Assembly (NCBI RefSeq): GCF_014518425.1
Contig: NZ_JACVCU010000001.1
Coordinates: 496,001 to 560,000 of the forward strand
Length of the DNA: 64,000 nucleotides
Source: Terrabacter sp. MAHUQ-38
Lineage (GTDB): Bacteria; Actinomycetota; Actinomycetes; Actinomycetales; Dermatophilaceae
Direction: 5' to 3'
In this document: piece by piece, positions 17,082 to 25,230 of the stretch
Position numbering within the stretch: position 1 is the stretch's first letter
Layout of the letters: each line of letters starts with the position of its first letter
Made by a program: the position numbers and the translations under genes
Notes under the pieces: model-generated
Told to the model about the DNA's origin: nothing
The model's input: the letters and a program-made list of their open reading frames with translations, nothing else
Databases searched by the model: none

Positions 17082-17306
17082 CTAGGACGGATCATGCTCG
17101 CGGTCGCCTCGCCAGCGCCGATACCGAAGGGTGGCCCAGGCGACCTGCCCGAGAGCTACTGCGAGGACGAGGACGATCCACAGTGCTGGGGTCCCCCCGT
17201 CCACCATCGGCTCAGCGAAGACTGCAATGAACACGAGGATCGCCACACAGACAGCCAGAACCGTGCGGGGATCCTCCCTGTCGGTCAACCACCTGACGTC
17301 CCGCAT
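17082..17306 (-). CDS. Small two-helix membrane protein
   Basis: 74 residues from ATG 17306. Two hydrophobic segments (TVLAVCVAILVFIAVFA and ALWIVLVLAVALGQVAWATL) with short charged ends, RDVRWLTDRED and RYRRWRGDREHD, both predicted inside. No family was recognised. The frame continues to 17342, but the extra residues look untranslated. Confidence 0.7.
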   Translation of the reverse strand: MRDVRWLTDREDPRTVLAVCVAILVFIAVFAEPMVDGGTPALWIVLVLAVALGQVAWATLRYRRWRGDREHDPS

Positions 17307-17394
17307 GGCCGCGAACCCACCTCCTTGGTGACGCTCACACATGCCGCGTTGTTTCCGACGACGATCGCGCGACCATCCCGCGCCGGTGCCCGCA

Positions 17395-17988
17395 TCAGGA
17401 CGACGCGCCGAGTCGGTGTCGCACCACCCTCCGGCGCAGGGTGGGCGACGCCTCGACCTCGTAGCCGGCGTCGAGGAAGACCTGGAGCAGCCCGACCGAC
17501 GCCTCGTCCCAGATCACGGTCTTCCCCGGCGGCGGCTCGGTGGGGTAGCCCTCAAGGACGCGAGCGCCGACCTGCCTGCCGTACTCGACGGTTGCGGCGG
17601 CGAGCTCGTACATCAGTCCCTGTCGACGGAAGCCCTTACGCACGACGAAGCAGGTGACCGACCAGACGCCCTCGAAGTCGGGGTCCATCCGCATCCACGA
17701 CTTCTGCCGGGCCCAGATCCTCGGGTAGTTCTCCCGCGGCTCGACCGCGACCCAGCCGGCCGGCTCGCCGTCGACGTACCCGACGAGGCCGGACGTGGGG
17801 CCGCCCGTGCCGCAGCCGGCCTGCTCCAGCAGCGCGGCGTCGCGCTCCTCCTGGGTCGTGTCGCGCCAGATCCAGCCCGGGACCTTGAGCGCCTGGCAGC
17901 GGGGCTTGCGGGCGCCGCCGGCGTCGAACACGGCGTCGACGTCCTCGCTCGTCGCGTCGTTGGCCGGTCGCCAGCTGAACTCGGGCAC
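17395..17988 (-). CDS. GNAT-family N-acetyltransferase
   Basis: About 197 residues using GTG 17988; the frame is open to 18090. Core GNAT features: GLVGYVDGEPAGWVAVEPRE (strands 2-4), VWSVTCFVVRKGFRRQGLMY (strand 4 and the acetyl-CoA pyrophosphate loop, here RKGFRRQGL) and YEVEASPTLRRRVVRHRLG near the end. Substrate unknown. It transfers acetyl groups from acetyl-CoA to amines. Start choice is uncertain because no strong ribosome site is visible. Confidence 0.85.
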   Translation of the reverse strand: MPEFSWRPANDATSEDVDAVFDAGGARKPRCQALKVPGWIWRDTTQEERDAALLEQAGCGTGGPTSGLVGYVDGEPAGWVAVEPRENYPRIWARQKSWMRMDPDFEGVWSVTCFVVRKGFRRQGLMYELAAATVEYGRQVGARVLEGYPTEPPPGKTVIWDEASVGLLQVFLDAGYEVEASPTLRRRVVRHRLGASS

Positions 17989-18133
17989 ACCGCGAGACTG
18001 GTGGCGGGCCGCCGCCAGTAACGCCTTGACTATCAATCCGTGACCTCGTCGATGCGTCACACCGACGTCGGCAGCTGCCATGCGGCGCACATGGTCCTTT
18101 CAGGACATCTGCGTCGGTCTATAGCGTGAGGGG

Positions 18134-18604
18134 ATGCTTGACCTGGGCGGCATCGACCTCGACGAGATCACAACTGCGCTCGCGGATCAGACGGACTACG
18201 ACCACAGATGGCTGCTCGACCCACGAACGGGCGAGGTGGCCTTCTGGACCGGCGACACAGGCATCGACGGCGAGAACCCCGTCAAGATCGACGAGCTGGA
18301 CCTCATACCCGTCGACCCGATCCCGTCGTACGTCTGGTACCAGGACCGGGCCGACTTCGCCGAGGGCTTCAGCGACGAGGCGGCCGGACGACGTCTGGCC
18401 GCCGCACTTCACGGGCGAGGAGCGTGTCGTCGGTTCAAGCACGAGCTCTATGAGGGATTCCCCGAACTGATCTCGTCTTGGCGTGCCCAGCGTGACGTGC
18501 GGGCCCAGCGCCGCGCCATCGATTGGCTCCTGGACCAGGGCCTCATAGACGAGAACGCTGCTGAGAAGTTCGCGGCCGACCACCCAGAGCCAGATCTCCC
18601 CTGA
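18134..18604 (+). CDS. UPF0158 family protein
   Basis: 156 residues from ATG 18134 with GAGGGG immediately upstream. Matches the UPF0158 pattern: LDEITTALADQTDYDHRWLL, DPRTGEVAFW, then GFPELISSWRAQRDV preceded by RGACRRFKHELYE, and a final WLLDQGLI. Members are small single-domain proteins of unknown function in many bacteria and phages. Length is normal. It stands alone, divergent from the GNAT gene. Confidence 0.85.
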   Translation: MLDLGGIDLDEITTALADQTDYDHRWLLDPRTGEVAFWTGDTGIDGENPVKIDELDLIPVDPIPSYVWYQDRADFAEGFSDEAAGRRLAAALHGRGACRRFKHELYEGFPELISSWRAQRDVRAQRRAIDWLLDQGLIDENAAEKFAADHPEPDLP

Positions 18605-18772
18605 TCCCAAGCATGCGTGACGACAGGTACCTACAGCGCCAGGAGCGGGTGACATCGCCCGAGAGCGAGGCGGCATTCGGACGTTGTCTACCGGATCTGC
18701 CACAGAGAGGGCGGATGCGCTCGCCAGGCCATCACCGTGCTGGCGTCGGTCGGTCCTTGATTCCGGGAGGAC

Positions 18773-19321
18773 TCAGCGCCTGAGCGTGAAGGCGAAGTCG
18801 CCAGAGCGCTTACCGCCCAGGCGGACCGCCGATATGAGATGTTCCTCGGCGACCAACCTCTCGACCTCGGCCCGCGACAGCCCGAGACCTTCAGCGATCA
18901 GTCGCACTGGCCGGACAGGGATCCGCGCCGCGAAACGGACCACGACGTCGAGCGCCACGTTTCCCGGATCATCCGGTCCGCCGGTGTCGAGACGCCAGGC
19001 GTCGTCCCAGTCGAGCGCGATGCGGTTACGCCGCCGCACGACCGGATCCTGAAGCAGCTCGTCTGCCAAGCTGGGATCGTTGTGGTGCAGGCGGGCCAGC
19101 AGCTCACGCCGTACCGACCGGACATTGATCCGTTCAAACACGGTGAGCTTTGTGGTGTCTCCGCAGACGGTGCAGAGCGCGAGGAGCCAGGCGTCGAGGA
19201 GCTTGTGATTCGCGTTGACGCGGAACTTGCCGTTCGCGCGGAACCGCTCGGAACCACACGCATGGCAGCGGCGGACGATGGTGGGCAGGCAGGTGGGCAC
19301 GACGACCCAGTTCTTGGGCAC
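18773..19321 (-). CDS. DUF1062 family protein
   Basis: 182 residues from ATG 19321. The N-terminus carries a zinc-finger-like pair of CxxC motifs (RRCHACGSERFRANGKFRVN and LLALCTVCGDTTKLTVFERI), then a helical body with GLGLSRAEVERLVAEEHLIS. This matches DUF1062 in order and length. Function unknown; the zinc site and the helix-turn-helix-like C-terminal piece would fit nucleic-acid binding (inference). Confidence 0.85.
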   Translation of the reverse strand: MPKNWVVVPTCLPTIVRRCHACGSERFRANGKFRVNANHKLLDAWLLALCTVCGDTTKLTVFERINVRSVRRELLARLHHNDPSLADELLQDPVVRRRNRIALDWDDAWRLDTGGPDDPGNVALDVVVRFAARIPVRPVRLIAEGLGLSRAEVERLVAEEHLISAVRLGGKRSGDFAFTLRR

Positions 19322-19824
19322 AGAGATACACCGGTTCCCGTGAGAAGTTCGAAAGCGAAAGGGACGCAGCGCGCATCCGCGCCGCGCGACGAATCAGCGC
19401 TCCAGAGGTCTCACAGGATGTGCATCGGCAGGTCCTCGGCGATGGAGATGGGGGACGGCCGCAACGTAACAGCGCGCGAAAGCGCGGCTCTATCGATTTT
19501 CCAAAGGGAGAGGACCAGCCGAGCCTTCAACGGGGGCGACAGGACAACGACCGATCCTGACCTTCCGCCGCGCGTCGCTCTGTAGATGGACCGATTCCAG
19601 GCCTCTTCGCCCGTGGGCCTGACGATGGATATGCCTTGACCACGATCGCGACGGCGTCATCCTTTCGTCGCGCTCACATTCTCAAAGCCCCCGTCGTTGC
19701 TGGCGAGGTTCGGCGAACCCATCAGCCGATCGACACGGCGCTAGATCACTCAGGAGGACCACTCGGGCCCTCGACTACATCCGCACGTGCCGCGATCCGC
19801 TCGTTCGAGCTTGGCCAACGAGGC

Positions 19825-19839
19825 GCGTCTTGTGGCCGC
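19825..19839 (+). repeat. Array repeat, copy 11 (degenerate)
   Basis: AGGCGCGTC-TTGT-GGCCGC: perfect left arm, one mismatch in the right arm. Confidence 0.55.
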
Positions 19840-19849
19840 ACGCCTGCGA

Positions 19850-19863
19850 GCGCTTTCCGCCGC
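19850..19863 (+). repeat. Array repeat, copy 12 (degenerate)
   Basis: GCG-CTTTC-CGCCGC preceded by GA. The left arm lacks the TC; the right arm is intact. Same variant as the copy at 24822. Confidence 0.5.
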
Positions 19864-19980
19864 GTCTGCAGCACTGGCGTCGAGACCAGTGTCCCGATCG
19901 TTGATGCTCGCTGGGTGAGTCGTAGCCCGGAGCCGTAGGTGCGCACCGCTGCACCTCCTCGTCACCATGCCTAGGGCACC

Positions 19981-20010
19981 TCCTCTTGACAAGATTTCTT
20001 GTCAAGAGGA
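19981..20010. promoter_or_regulatory. Perfect palindromic operator of the ArsR-like gene
   Basis: TCCTCTTGACAAGA, TT, then its exact complement: 14-bp arms. It contains TTGACA (-35-like) on both strands and ends 10 bp before the regulator start, as expected for an autorepressing winged-helix dimer. Confidence 0.75.
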
Positions 20011-20020
20011 TGGTGGCGAT

Positions 20021-20599
20021 ATGCGGGACGTCGAGGTCATCGAGAGCGCGGAGGCAGCCGCCGCCGCGCTGGATCCGGTCCGGGCCCGGTTGCTCGGCGA
20101 GCTCGCCGTCCCGGCCTCCGCCGCAGGGCTCGCCGCCCGAGTCGGCATCGCGCGCCAGAAGGTGAACTACCACCTCAAGGCGCTCGAAGCGCACGGGTTG
20201 GTGGAGCTGTCCGGCGAGCGCCGGCACGGGGGCATCACCGAGCGGGTGCTGCAGGCGTCGGCGGCGGCGTACGTCGTGTCGCCGGCGGCCGTCAGCGCGT
20301 CCGCGGCGGACCCGGACGCCAGCGCGGACCATCTGTCGGCGGGCTACCTCGTCGCGCTGGCCGGTCGGCTGGTGCGCGAGGTCGGCGCCTTGGCGCGCCG
20401 GGCAGGCGCGTCCGGCAAGCGCCTGCCGACACTGACCATCGACACGCAGATCGGGTTCCGGTCGGCCGCCGACCGGGCTGCCTTCGCCGACGACCTGACC
20501 GCCGCGGTGCTCGACCTGGCCGCTCGCTACCACCACGACGACGGGCGCCCGCACCGGCTCGTCGTCGCCGCCCACCCCGTTCCTGAGGAGAACCCATGA
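20021..20599 (+). CDS. ArsR-like winged-helix transcriptional regulator
   Basis: 192 residues from ATG 20021. N-terminal wHTH: DPVRARLLGELAVPASAAGL, then AARVGIARQKVNYHLKALEA (recognition helix) and HGLVELSGERRHGGITERVL (wing). The C-terminal 100 residues are a sensor/dimer region without the metal-binding Cys of classical ArsR. It overlaps the next gene by four bases (ATGA), so both are one operon; regulators paired with AHSA1-domain proteins are common in actinobacteria. The palindrome just upstream is the likely operator. Confidence 0.88.
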   Translation: MRDVEVIESAEAAAAALDPVRARLLGELAVPASAAGLAARVGIARQKVNYHLKALEAHGLVELSGERRHGGITERVLQASAAAYVVSPAAVSASAADPDASADHLSAGYLVALAGRLVREVGALARRAGASGKRLPTLTIDTQIGFRSAADRAAFADDLTAAVLDLAARYHHDDGRPHRLVVAAHPVPEENP

Positions 20600-21387
20600 G
20601 CACCACCCCGAACGTCCCGTACCGCCTGGAGTTCAGCGTCGAGGTCCCGGGCACCCCGGAGCAGGTCTGGCAAGCCATCGCCACCGCAAAGGGCATGAGC
20701 GCATGGTTCGCGCCGACCGAGATGGAGGAGCGCGAAGGCGGTTCCCTGCACTTCACCATGGGCCCGGAGATGGGCTCGGACGGCAAGGTCACCGCATGGG
20801 AGCCGCCGCGCCGCCTGGTCTACGAGGAGGACTGGGCCGCCCTCATGGGCAAGGACCCCGATGCCCTCAGCCCGCTGACGTCGGAGTTCCTCGTCGAGGC
20901 ACAGTCCGGCGGAACCTGCATCGTGCGCGTCACCAGCAGCGGCTTCGGGACCGGCGCCGCCTGGGAGTCGGAGTTCTGGGACACCATGGGCCCGGGCTGG
21001 ATGCCGTTCTTCGACAACCTGCGCCTCTACCTGTCGCACTTCCCCGGCCAGGAGGCCACACACATGGAGGCCACCGCCTCCCACCCCGGCGACGCGGACG
21101 CACTCTGGTCGACCCTGCACGACGTGCTCGGGCTGGGCGACGAGGGCGTCACGGTCGAGGTGCGCGGCGCCACCGGCACGGTCGAGCGCGTCGGTGAACG
21201 GCAGACGCTGGTCCGGCTCACCGCGCCGGTGCCCGGAATGCTCAGCGTCTTCGCGTGGGACGAGGGCGGCGGCAAGGCGACGGCGGGCGTACGGGCGTAC
21301 CTGTTCTCCGCAGAAGCCGCGGACTACGTGCGGCGCGAAGAGCCGGCCTGGCAGGCCTGGCTGCAGGGGCTCTCCGTCCCGGCCTGA
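20596..21387 (+). CDS. SRPBCC/AHSA1-domain protein, two-domain
   Basis: 263 residues from ATG 20596, overlapping the regulator stop. The first 150 residues are an AHSA1/CalC START-like domain (YRLEFSVEVPGTPEQVWQAI, MSAWFAPTEM, WEPPRRLVYEEDW, GWMPFFDNLRLYL). The second part (about 165-263) is a weaker copy of the same helix-grip style. START-like domains bind hydrophobic ligands in a cavity; some members bind Hsp90 or detoxify compounds. The role here is probably ligand binding under control of its operon regulator. Confidence 0.88.
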   Translation: MSTTPNVPYRLEFSVEVPGTPEQVWQAIATAKGMSAWFAPTEMEEREGGSLHFTMGPEMGSDGKVTAWEPPRRLVYEEDWAALMGKDPDALSPLTSEFLVEAQSGGTCIVRVTSSGFGTGAAWESEFWDTMGPGWMPFFDNLRLYLSHFPGQEATHMEATASHPGDADALWSTLHDVLGLGDEGVTVEVRGATGTVERVGERQTLVRLTAPVPGMLSVFAWDEGGGKATAGVRAYLFSAEAADYVRREEPAWQAWLQGLSVPA

Positions 21388-21426
21388 TCTTCTACCGTTA
21401 CCGAGGGCGACCCTGTCGACGCAGGT

Positions 21427-21441
21427 GCGTCACTCCGCCGC
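21427..21441 (+). repeat. Array repeat, copy 13
   Basis: Exact match (N4 = ACTC) in the form AGGTGCGTCACTCCGCCGC, 40 bp after the AHSA1 stop. Confidence 0.8.
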
Positions 21442-21489
21442 TGCATGGCGTTTCACCGTGGCCGGGCTGCCGGATGGCCATACTGGAAC

Positions 21490-21627
21490 ATGGCTCGGAA
21501 CTGGGTGTGCCTGCTTCTGGGGCACCGGTGGAAGCGTCAGCAGCGTCCCGATCACACGGTGTTGCTCACGTGCCGTAGGTGCGGCTACGTGGATGCGGTC
21601 GAGCACGACTTCAGAGCGCCGTTCTAG
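21490..21627 (+). CDS. Small zinc-ribbon-like protein
   Basis: 45 residues from ATG 21490: LLGHRWKRQQRPDHTVLLTC followed by RRCGYVDAVEHDF. The CxxC knuckle and the basic N-terminus resemble the small actinobacterial proteins of the form CLLGxHxW...CRRCG. The second zinc pair would be the Cys/His in VCLLLGHRW. Function unknown. The longer frame from 21445 is less likely because it begins in the repeat flank. Confidence 0.6.
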   Translation: MARNWVCLLLGHRWKRQQRPDHTVLLTCRRCGYVDAVEHDFRAPF

Positions 21628-22142
21628 GGCGATCGGGCGAACAGGATAGGTGTCCGTCCGTGGGGTCCGGTAGTAGGTCGAGCGATCGGTCTGCCACTTC
21701 AGCATCCGCGGGCTCACCCCGCAGATGCAACGAGGAGGCAAGGGAAGATGCTTGGAAGTTCACGTCACTCAGGCGACCTTCGCTCATCTGCCCGCCCCGA
21801 GAACGCATCCATCGCCTGGGTGGATTTTCGTGTGCCACAAGGCTTTGGATACCGAGGCCGCGCGAGCTTGTAGGAACGACACCACAAGAGCGAGGGCTCA
21901 TGAGCCCTCTGCCCGCCAGGAGCGCACAATCTAGAGCGCACTCCGTGGGCTGTCGTTCCCGTGGAGTGTCGACGAGCGCGCCGCTCCACCACCTCCACCC
22001 CTGCGCTCGTCGGGACTCGCCTGACGAGCCGCGTCACTGCGCCGCCTGTCGGCGAGCACGGGTGTCACCCACATGACGGATGGCCCTATGTGGCCGGCAG
22101 GGCCGGGCTGCCTTGGCGTGGAGGGGACTTCGCGCTGCTTCA
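21628..22142. other. Gap without a gene
   Basis: About 515 bp. It contains one exact repeat copy at 22031. No supported ORF on either strand. Confidence 0.5.
22031..22045 (+). repeat. Array repeat, copy 14
   Basis: Exact match (N4 = ACTG) followed by CTGTCGGCG. GCCG-CCTGT-CGGC can form a second small hairpin at its right side. Confidence 0.75.
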
Positions 22143-22530
22143 ATCAGCGTCATCGTCGTTGATGAGCTGATAGAAGTCGACGGTCTACCAGACTCCGTTG
22201 ATCCTCACGTACTGAGCTGCACTCCCATAGTGCTCGAAGCCGCAGCGGGTGAGCACCCGCCCGGAGGCGAGGTTGGTCGGCTGTGTCTCGGCCTGGAGGC
22301 GGTGCAGGTTCAGTCCCTCGAACGCGTGCCGGACAAGCAGGTGCAAGGCGATCGTGGCGATCGCCCGGCCGGTGAGTGCCTGGTCCAGGGCGTGGCCCAC
22401 CCCAGCCGACTGAAAGGCCCCACGTACGATCCCGCCGAGCGCCATGCGTCCGGCGAGGTGCCCGTCGACCTCGATGAGGAACATCTCGGATCGTCCCGAC
22501 TCGCGATTCTCGACAGCCTGCTTGATGCGG
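22143..22530 (-). pseudogene. RimJ/RimL-type GNAT acetyltransferase remnant
   Basis: Clear C-terminal GNAT core: MFLIEVDGHLAGRMALGGIV, RGAFQSAGVGHALDQALTGR, AIATIALHLLVRHAFEGLNL, then RLQAETQPTNLASGRVLTRC and GFEHYGSAAQYVRINGVW. A TAG stop interrupts it before TVDFYQLIND, which is still in frame behind the stop, and the first 60 or so residues are missing. The frame runs without a break into the last codons of the cyclase gene at 22531, so the N-terminus was lost at that junction. Confidence 0.75.
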
Positions 22531-23517
22531 TCAGAATGTCGCGATCGGGTTGACCGGGCTGCCGGAGGTGCCGGCGAAGCGGACCGGCGCGACGGCGAAC
22601 TGGAAGTCCCACTGGCCGAGCTCGGCAGCTGTCGTCGCGCACGCCTCCAGGTCGCAGTTGTCGAGCAGCCACAGACCCATCGCGACGAGGCCCACGGTGT
22701 GCACGGGCATCGCCAGGCCGTCGTACCCCGACGGCTGGACGTCCTGAGGCGTGTCAGCGCCGATCAGCGCGACCTGCCGGTCCTGCAGCCACGGCAGGCA
22801 GGACGCGTGCCAGCCGGCCTGCGTGAAACCGCCCGACGCGCCCGCCTCGTGCCGGGCACGACCATAGCCGGTCCGCAGGAGTACCGCGTCGCCGGCTCCC
22901 ACCCGCACACCCTGGCGACGCTCGGCCTCCTCGAGATCGTCAGGAAACACACCCTCACCGGGTTCCAGCCACCGCACTTCGCGGACCTTGGCAATGTCGA
23001 GCAGGACACCACGCGTGACGATCCCGTTGGCTGCCGCCGTGACGGCTCCCCACGCCGATCCCGTGGTGGCGTCGACCAGGGAGTGTGGCCGGCCGTTGTA
23101 CATCTGGCCGTCCCAGAAGATGTGGCACGGGGAATCGAGGTGGGTGATGGTGTTGCCGTGGAACAGGATCCCGAGCCGCTCGTTCGAGTAACCCCAGCGC
23201 CGGTCGTTGCGGAATCCGGGCAGCGGCATGGTCTCCGCGCCCGGCAGGTCGGCGAAGCACGGACAGGTGGTCGTCGAGCGTTCCATCTCTTCCGGCACGG
23301 CCACCTCCCATCCGCACGACACGCTCCGGCCGTGGCGCACGGCCCGCGCCGCCGCCAGCCGGACCTCGTCGCTGATGTGGTTCAGAGTGCCGAGCTCGTC
23401 GTCCTCGCCCCACCGTCCCCAGTTCGACAGCTTGTCGAAGTACCCGAGCACGTCGTCCTGGGTGGGCATCGACGGCTCTGCCGTCATCCCAGCATCGGCG
23501 GGATCTATCGTCATCAT
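22531..23517 (-). CDS. Cyclase-family metal-dependent hydrolase (kynurenine formamidase-like fold)
   Basis: 328 residues from ATG 23517 (AAGGAGAGGA upstream). It has the family motif as HGNTITHLDSPCHIFWDG, with the HxxTHxDxPxH ligands for the metal, and GVLLDIAKVREVRWLEPGEG plus AGDAVLLRTGYGRAR. Related enzymes hydrolyse formylkynurenine, isatin or ring amides. The substrate is not predictable here. It is the only gene in its unit; the right-hand repeat copy lies 130 bp before its start. Confidence 0.88.
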   Translation of the reverse strand: MMTIDPADAGMTAEPSMPTQDDVLGYFDKLSNWGRWGEDDELGTLNHISDEVRLAAARAVRHGRSVSCGWEVAVPEEMERSTTTCPCFADLPGAETMPLPGFRNDRRWGYSNERLGILFHGNTITHLDSPCHIFWDGQMYNGRPHSLVDATTGSAWGAVTAAANGIVTRGVLLDIAKVREVRWLEPGEGVFPDDLEEAERRQGVRVGAGDAVLLRTGYGRARHEAGASGGFTQAGWHASCLPWLQDRQVALIGADTPQDVQPSGYDGLAMPVHTVGLVAMGLWLLDNCDLEACATTAAELGQWDFQFAVAPVRFAGTSGSPVNPIATF

Positions 23518-24068
23518 TCCTCTCCTTGTTGCGATCAGTGGCAGCGGCTTCATCGCTCGACACCTTGCCTAAGCAAAGCGCGCTCATCGACAGATCCGGT
23601 ACATCACGACCCTCTCCGGGGCGCTGCGCCCCAACGTGAAACCAGCGTCTTACCGCCGTGAACCGGACGTGGCCATCGGAACCTTGTCTGCCGGAGCTGC
23701 CGACGTGCGATCGTCGTTGCTTCCCTGCCTTCCGCTGCCCGTGACCGAGGGGCTGGGCCGCGCGAAAGCCCGGACGTTCACGGCGCGGATCGTGTGAGGA
23801 TGCTCGGCATGGCGGGTCGCGCACTGAGCTTTGGAGCGGCAACGGCAGCATACGGACGGTTCCGGCCGGGGTGTCCCGTTGAGCTCTTCGACCTAGTGAT
23901 GGCGTACGCGGGTCGGCCGGGGCCAAGGGACGCCGCGGCAACCTACGCGTGCCGCGATGCTGTCCCGCAGTGCTCACCGGTGCCCGCCCGGCAACCGACG
24001 CACAGCCTCAGCCGCCTGCTCCACAGGCATGTCCGACGAGCCTCCGACCGGATCTCGTCGCGGCACTC
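23518..24068. other. Gap without a gene
   Basis: About 550 bp. It contains repeat copy 15 (23645). A short palindrome GGGGCGCTGCGCCCC lies at about 23618-23632. The plus-strand ORF at 23794 is composition noise. Confidence 0.45.
23645..23659 (+). repeat. Array repeat, copy 15 (one mismatch)
   Basis: GCGTC-TTAC-CGCCGT, the final core base changed. Spacer identical to copies at 6703, 29135 and 30284. Confidence 0.7.
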
Positions 24069-24728
24069 CTACCTGATGGGCTGCCAGGCCGGCGCGACGT
24101 CCCGGTGGTACGACCTGCCGGCAAGTCTGCTGAGCAGAAAGGTCACCGGCACCGGAATCTTCGAGCGAAGGTAGGCCCGCACCTCGTCGCGCATCCCGTC
24201 CTGGACCCAGGCCATGAACCGGCCCGAGCCGGCGAGGGATGCCGGTCGAAGCTTCTTCTCGACGGCCTTCCACTCGGACGTCTCGAGGTGCGGCAGCATG
24301 AGCGGCTCGAGGTCGTTCTCCTCGTGATGCAGGTGCCGCTCGACGATGTCAGTCGCTCTCACGACGGCGTCCCTAGCGGCGTGGGCGTCGCCGGCAGACC
24401 CGCTCGAGGCATAGGCGTCCATCGCAGTGCGCGCACCGGCGAGTGCCTCAGCCATGGCGTGATGCTCCGTCTCCATGACCTCGACCAGCTCGGTGGCCCC
24501 TTCTACCCCGGCAAGGAACGGGAACACGTGCGTGTCCTCCCCCTCATGGTGGTGCTTGAGCTGGTCATGGAGGTTGGCGTAGGCCGCCTGCAGCTGCCTG
24601 GCGCGGGCCCGGTCACCGTCGGGAGCGGTGGCGAGGGCAGACTCGAGGCGACCGAGGTCGCGACGCACCGCCGCATGGATGACGCGGTTCATCGTCATGG
24701 GACCTGTCATGGCCGAGACGATATCCAT
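24069..24728 (-). CDS. Hemerythrin HHE-domain protein
   Basis: 219 residues from ATG 24728 (24710 possible). A four-helix bundle with ligand motifs VIHAAVRRDLGRLE, NLHDQLKHHHEGEDTHVFPF, VMETEHHAMAEALAGA and IVERHLHHEENDLEPLMLPH. The H...HxxxE...HxxxH pattern binds a di-iron centre and may sense or carry O2 or NO. The last 70 residues are an extra helical tail. Single gene in its unit. Confidence 0.9.
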   Translation of the reverse strand: MDIVSAMTGPMTMNRVIHAAVRRDLGRLESALATAPDGDRARARQLQAAYANLHDQLKHHHEGEDTHVFPFLAGVEGATELVEVMETEHHAMAEALAGARTAMDAYASSGSAGDAHAARDAVVRATDIVERHLHHEENDLEPLMLPHLETSEWKAVEKKLRPASLAGSGRFMAWVQDGMRDEVRAYLRSKIPVPVTFLLSRLAGRSYHRDVAPAWQPIR

Positions 24729-24821
24729 CCGGGCCGGACGCGAGGGCCGGAATCGGCGCAGTCGCGGTCAGGGCCGGGGACCGCCCGCTGCAAGGAGCGG
24801 CATACCGAGCCGAAGGTGGCA

Positions 24822-24835
24822 GCGCTTTCCGCCGC
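24822..24835 (+). repeat. Array repeat, copy 16 (degenerate)
   Basis: GCG-CTTTC-CGCCGC, the same variant as the copy at 19850. It is followed 13 bp later by the end of the hydrolase fragment. Confidence 0.55.
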
Positions 24836-24847
24836 GTCGCGGCCAGG

Positions 24848-25042
24848 TCATATCCCGCGCGCTTCGCGTCGTAGGGGAGCCCTCGTGTCCTCGCGATCGA
24901 TGGCCTTTGCCAAGGCCCCGGGGGATCTCGAGGCACGAACGAGGTCGGGATGGTCCAGAGCACAGCGGTAGGCCACGGCCTGGCCGACCACCGGGGATTC
25001 TGCGTGCCCGAGCTGGTCCATCAACGCGACGAGGTCAGCCAT
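24848..25042 (-). pseudogene. Alpha/beta-hydrolase fragment
   Basis: Minus-strand piece MADLVALMDQLGHAESPVVG, then QAVAYRCALDHPDLVRASRS: the nucleophile-elbow region of a dehalogenase-like hydrolase, in which the expected GHDRGG turn is shortened to GQ. Both ends are missing. It lies between repeat copy 16 and the promoter of the oxidoreductase operon. Confidence 0.55.
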
Positions 25043-25142
25043 GGTCCTTCGCTGTAGATGGCGGCGGTTGGGCCGCATCGGCTTTCCGAACGGCCGTATC
25101 CATGCAGGTCCGGACTCGACGCTGCGGCATGTGACGGTGCCC

Positions 25143-25184
25143 TTGACAAAGTACCTGAGTGTATTCATTATTGAGGTTACTCAG
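25143..25184 (+). promoter_or_regulatory. Promoter with overlapping operator for the oxidoreductase operon
   Basis: TTGACA at 25143-25148, 17 nt, CATTAT at 25166-25171. The inverted pair CTGAGT (25155-25160) and ACTCAG (25179-25184) flanks the -10 box and is a plausible binding site for the TetR protein encoded at 27661. Confidence 0.65.
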
Positions 25185-25230
25185 ATTCTTGCCTCAGGGC
25201 GGGTCAGTCACAACGAGAAGGAAGATCGCC

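Larger units (their letters stand above)
19322..20020. other. Spacer with two repeat copies and the ArsR operator
   Basis: About 700 bp between divergent genes. It holds repeat copies at 19825 and 19850 and the palindrome at 19981. No gene was supported on either strand. Confidence 0.5.

Noticed and set aside
17346-17361. GCGTTGTTTCCGACG between the small membrane protein and the GNAT gene
   Set aside because: Two mismatches in the core; kept out to avoid stretching the consensus.
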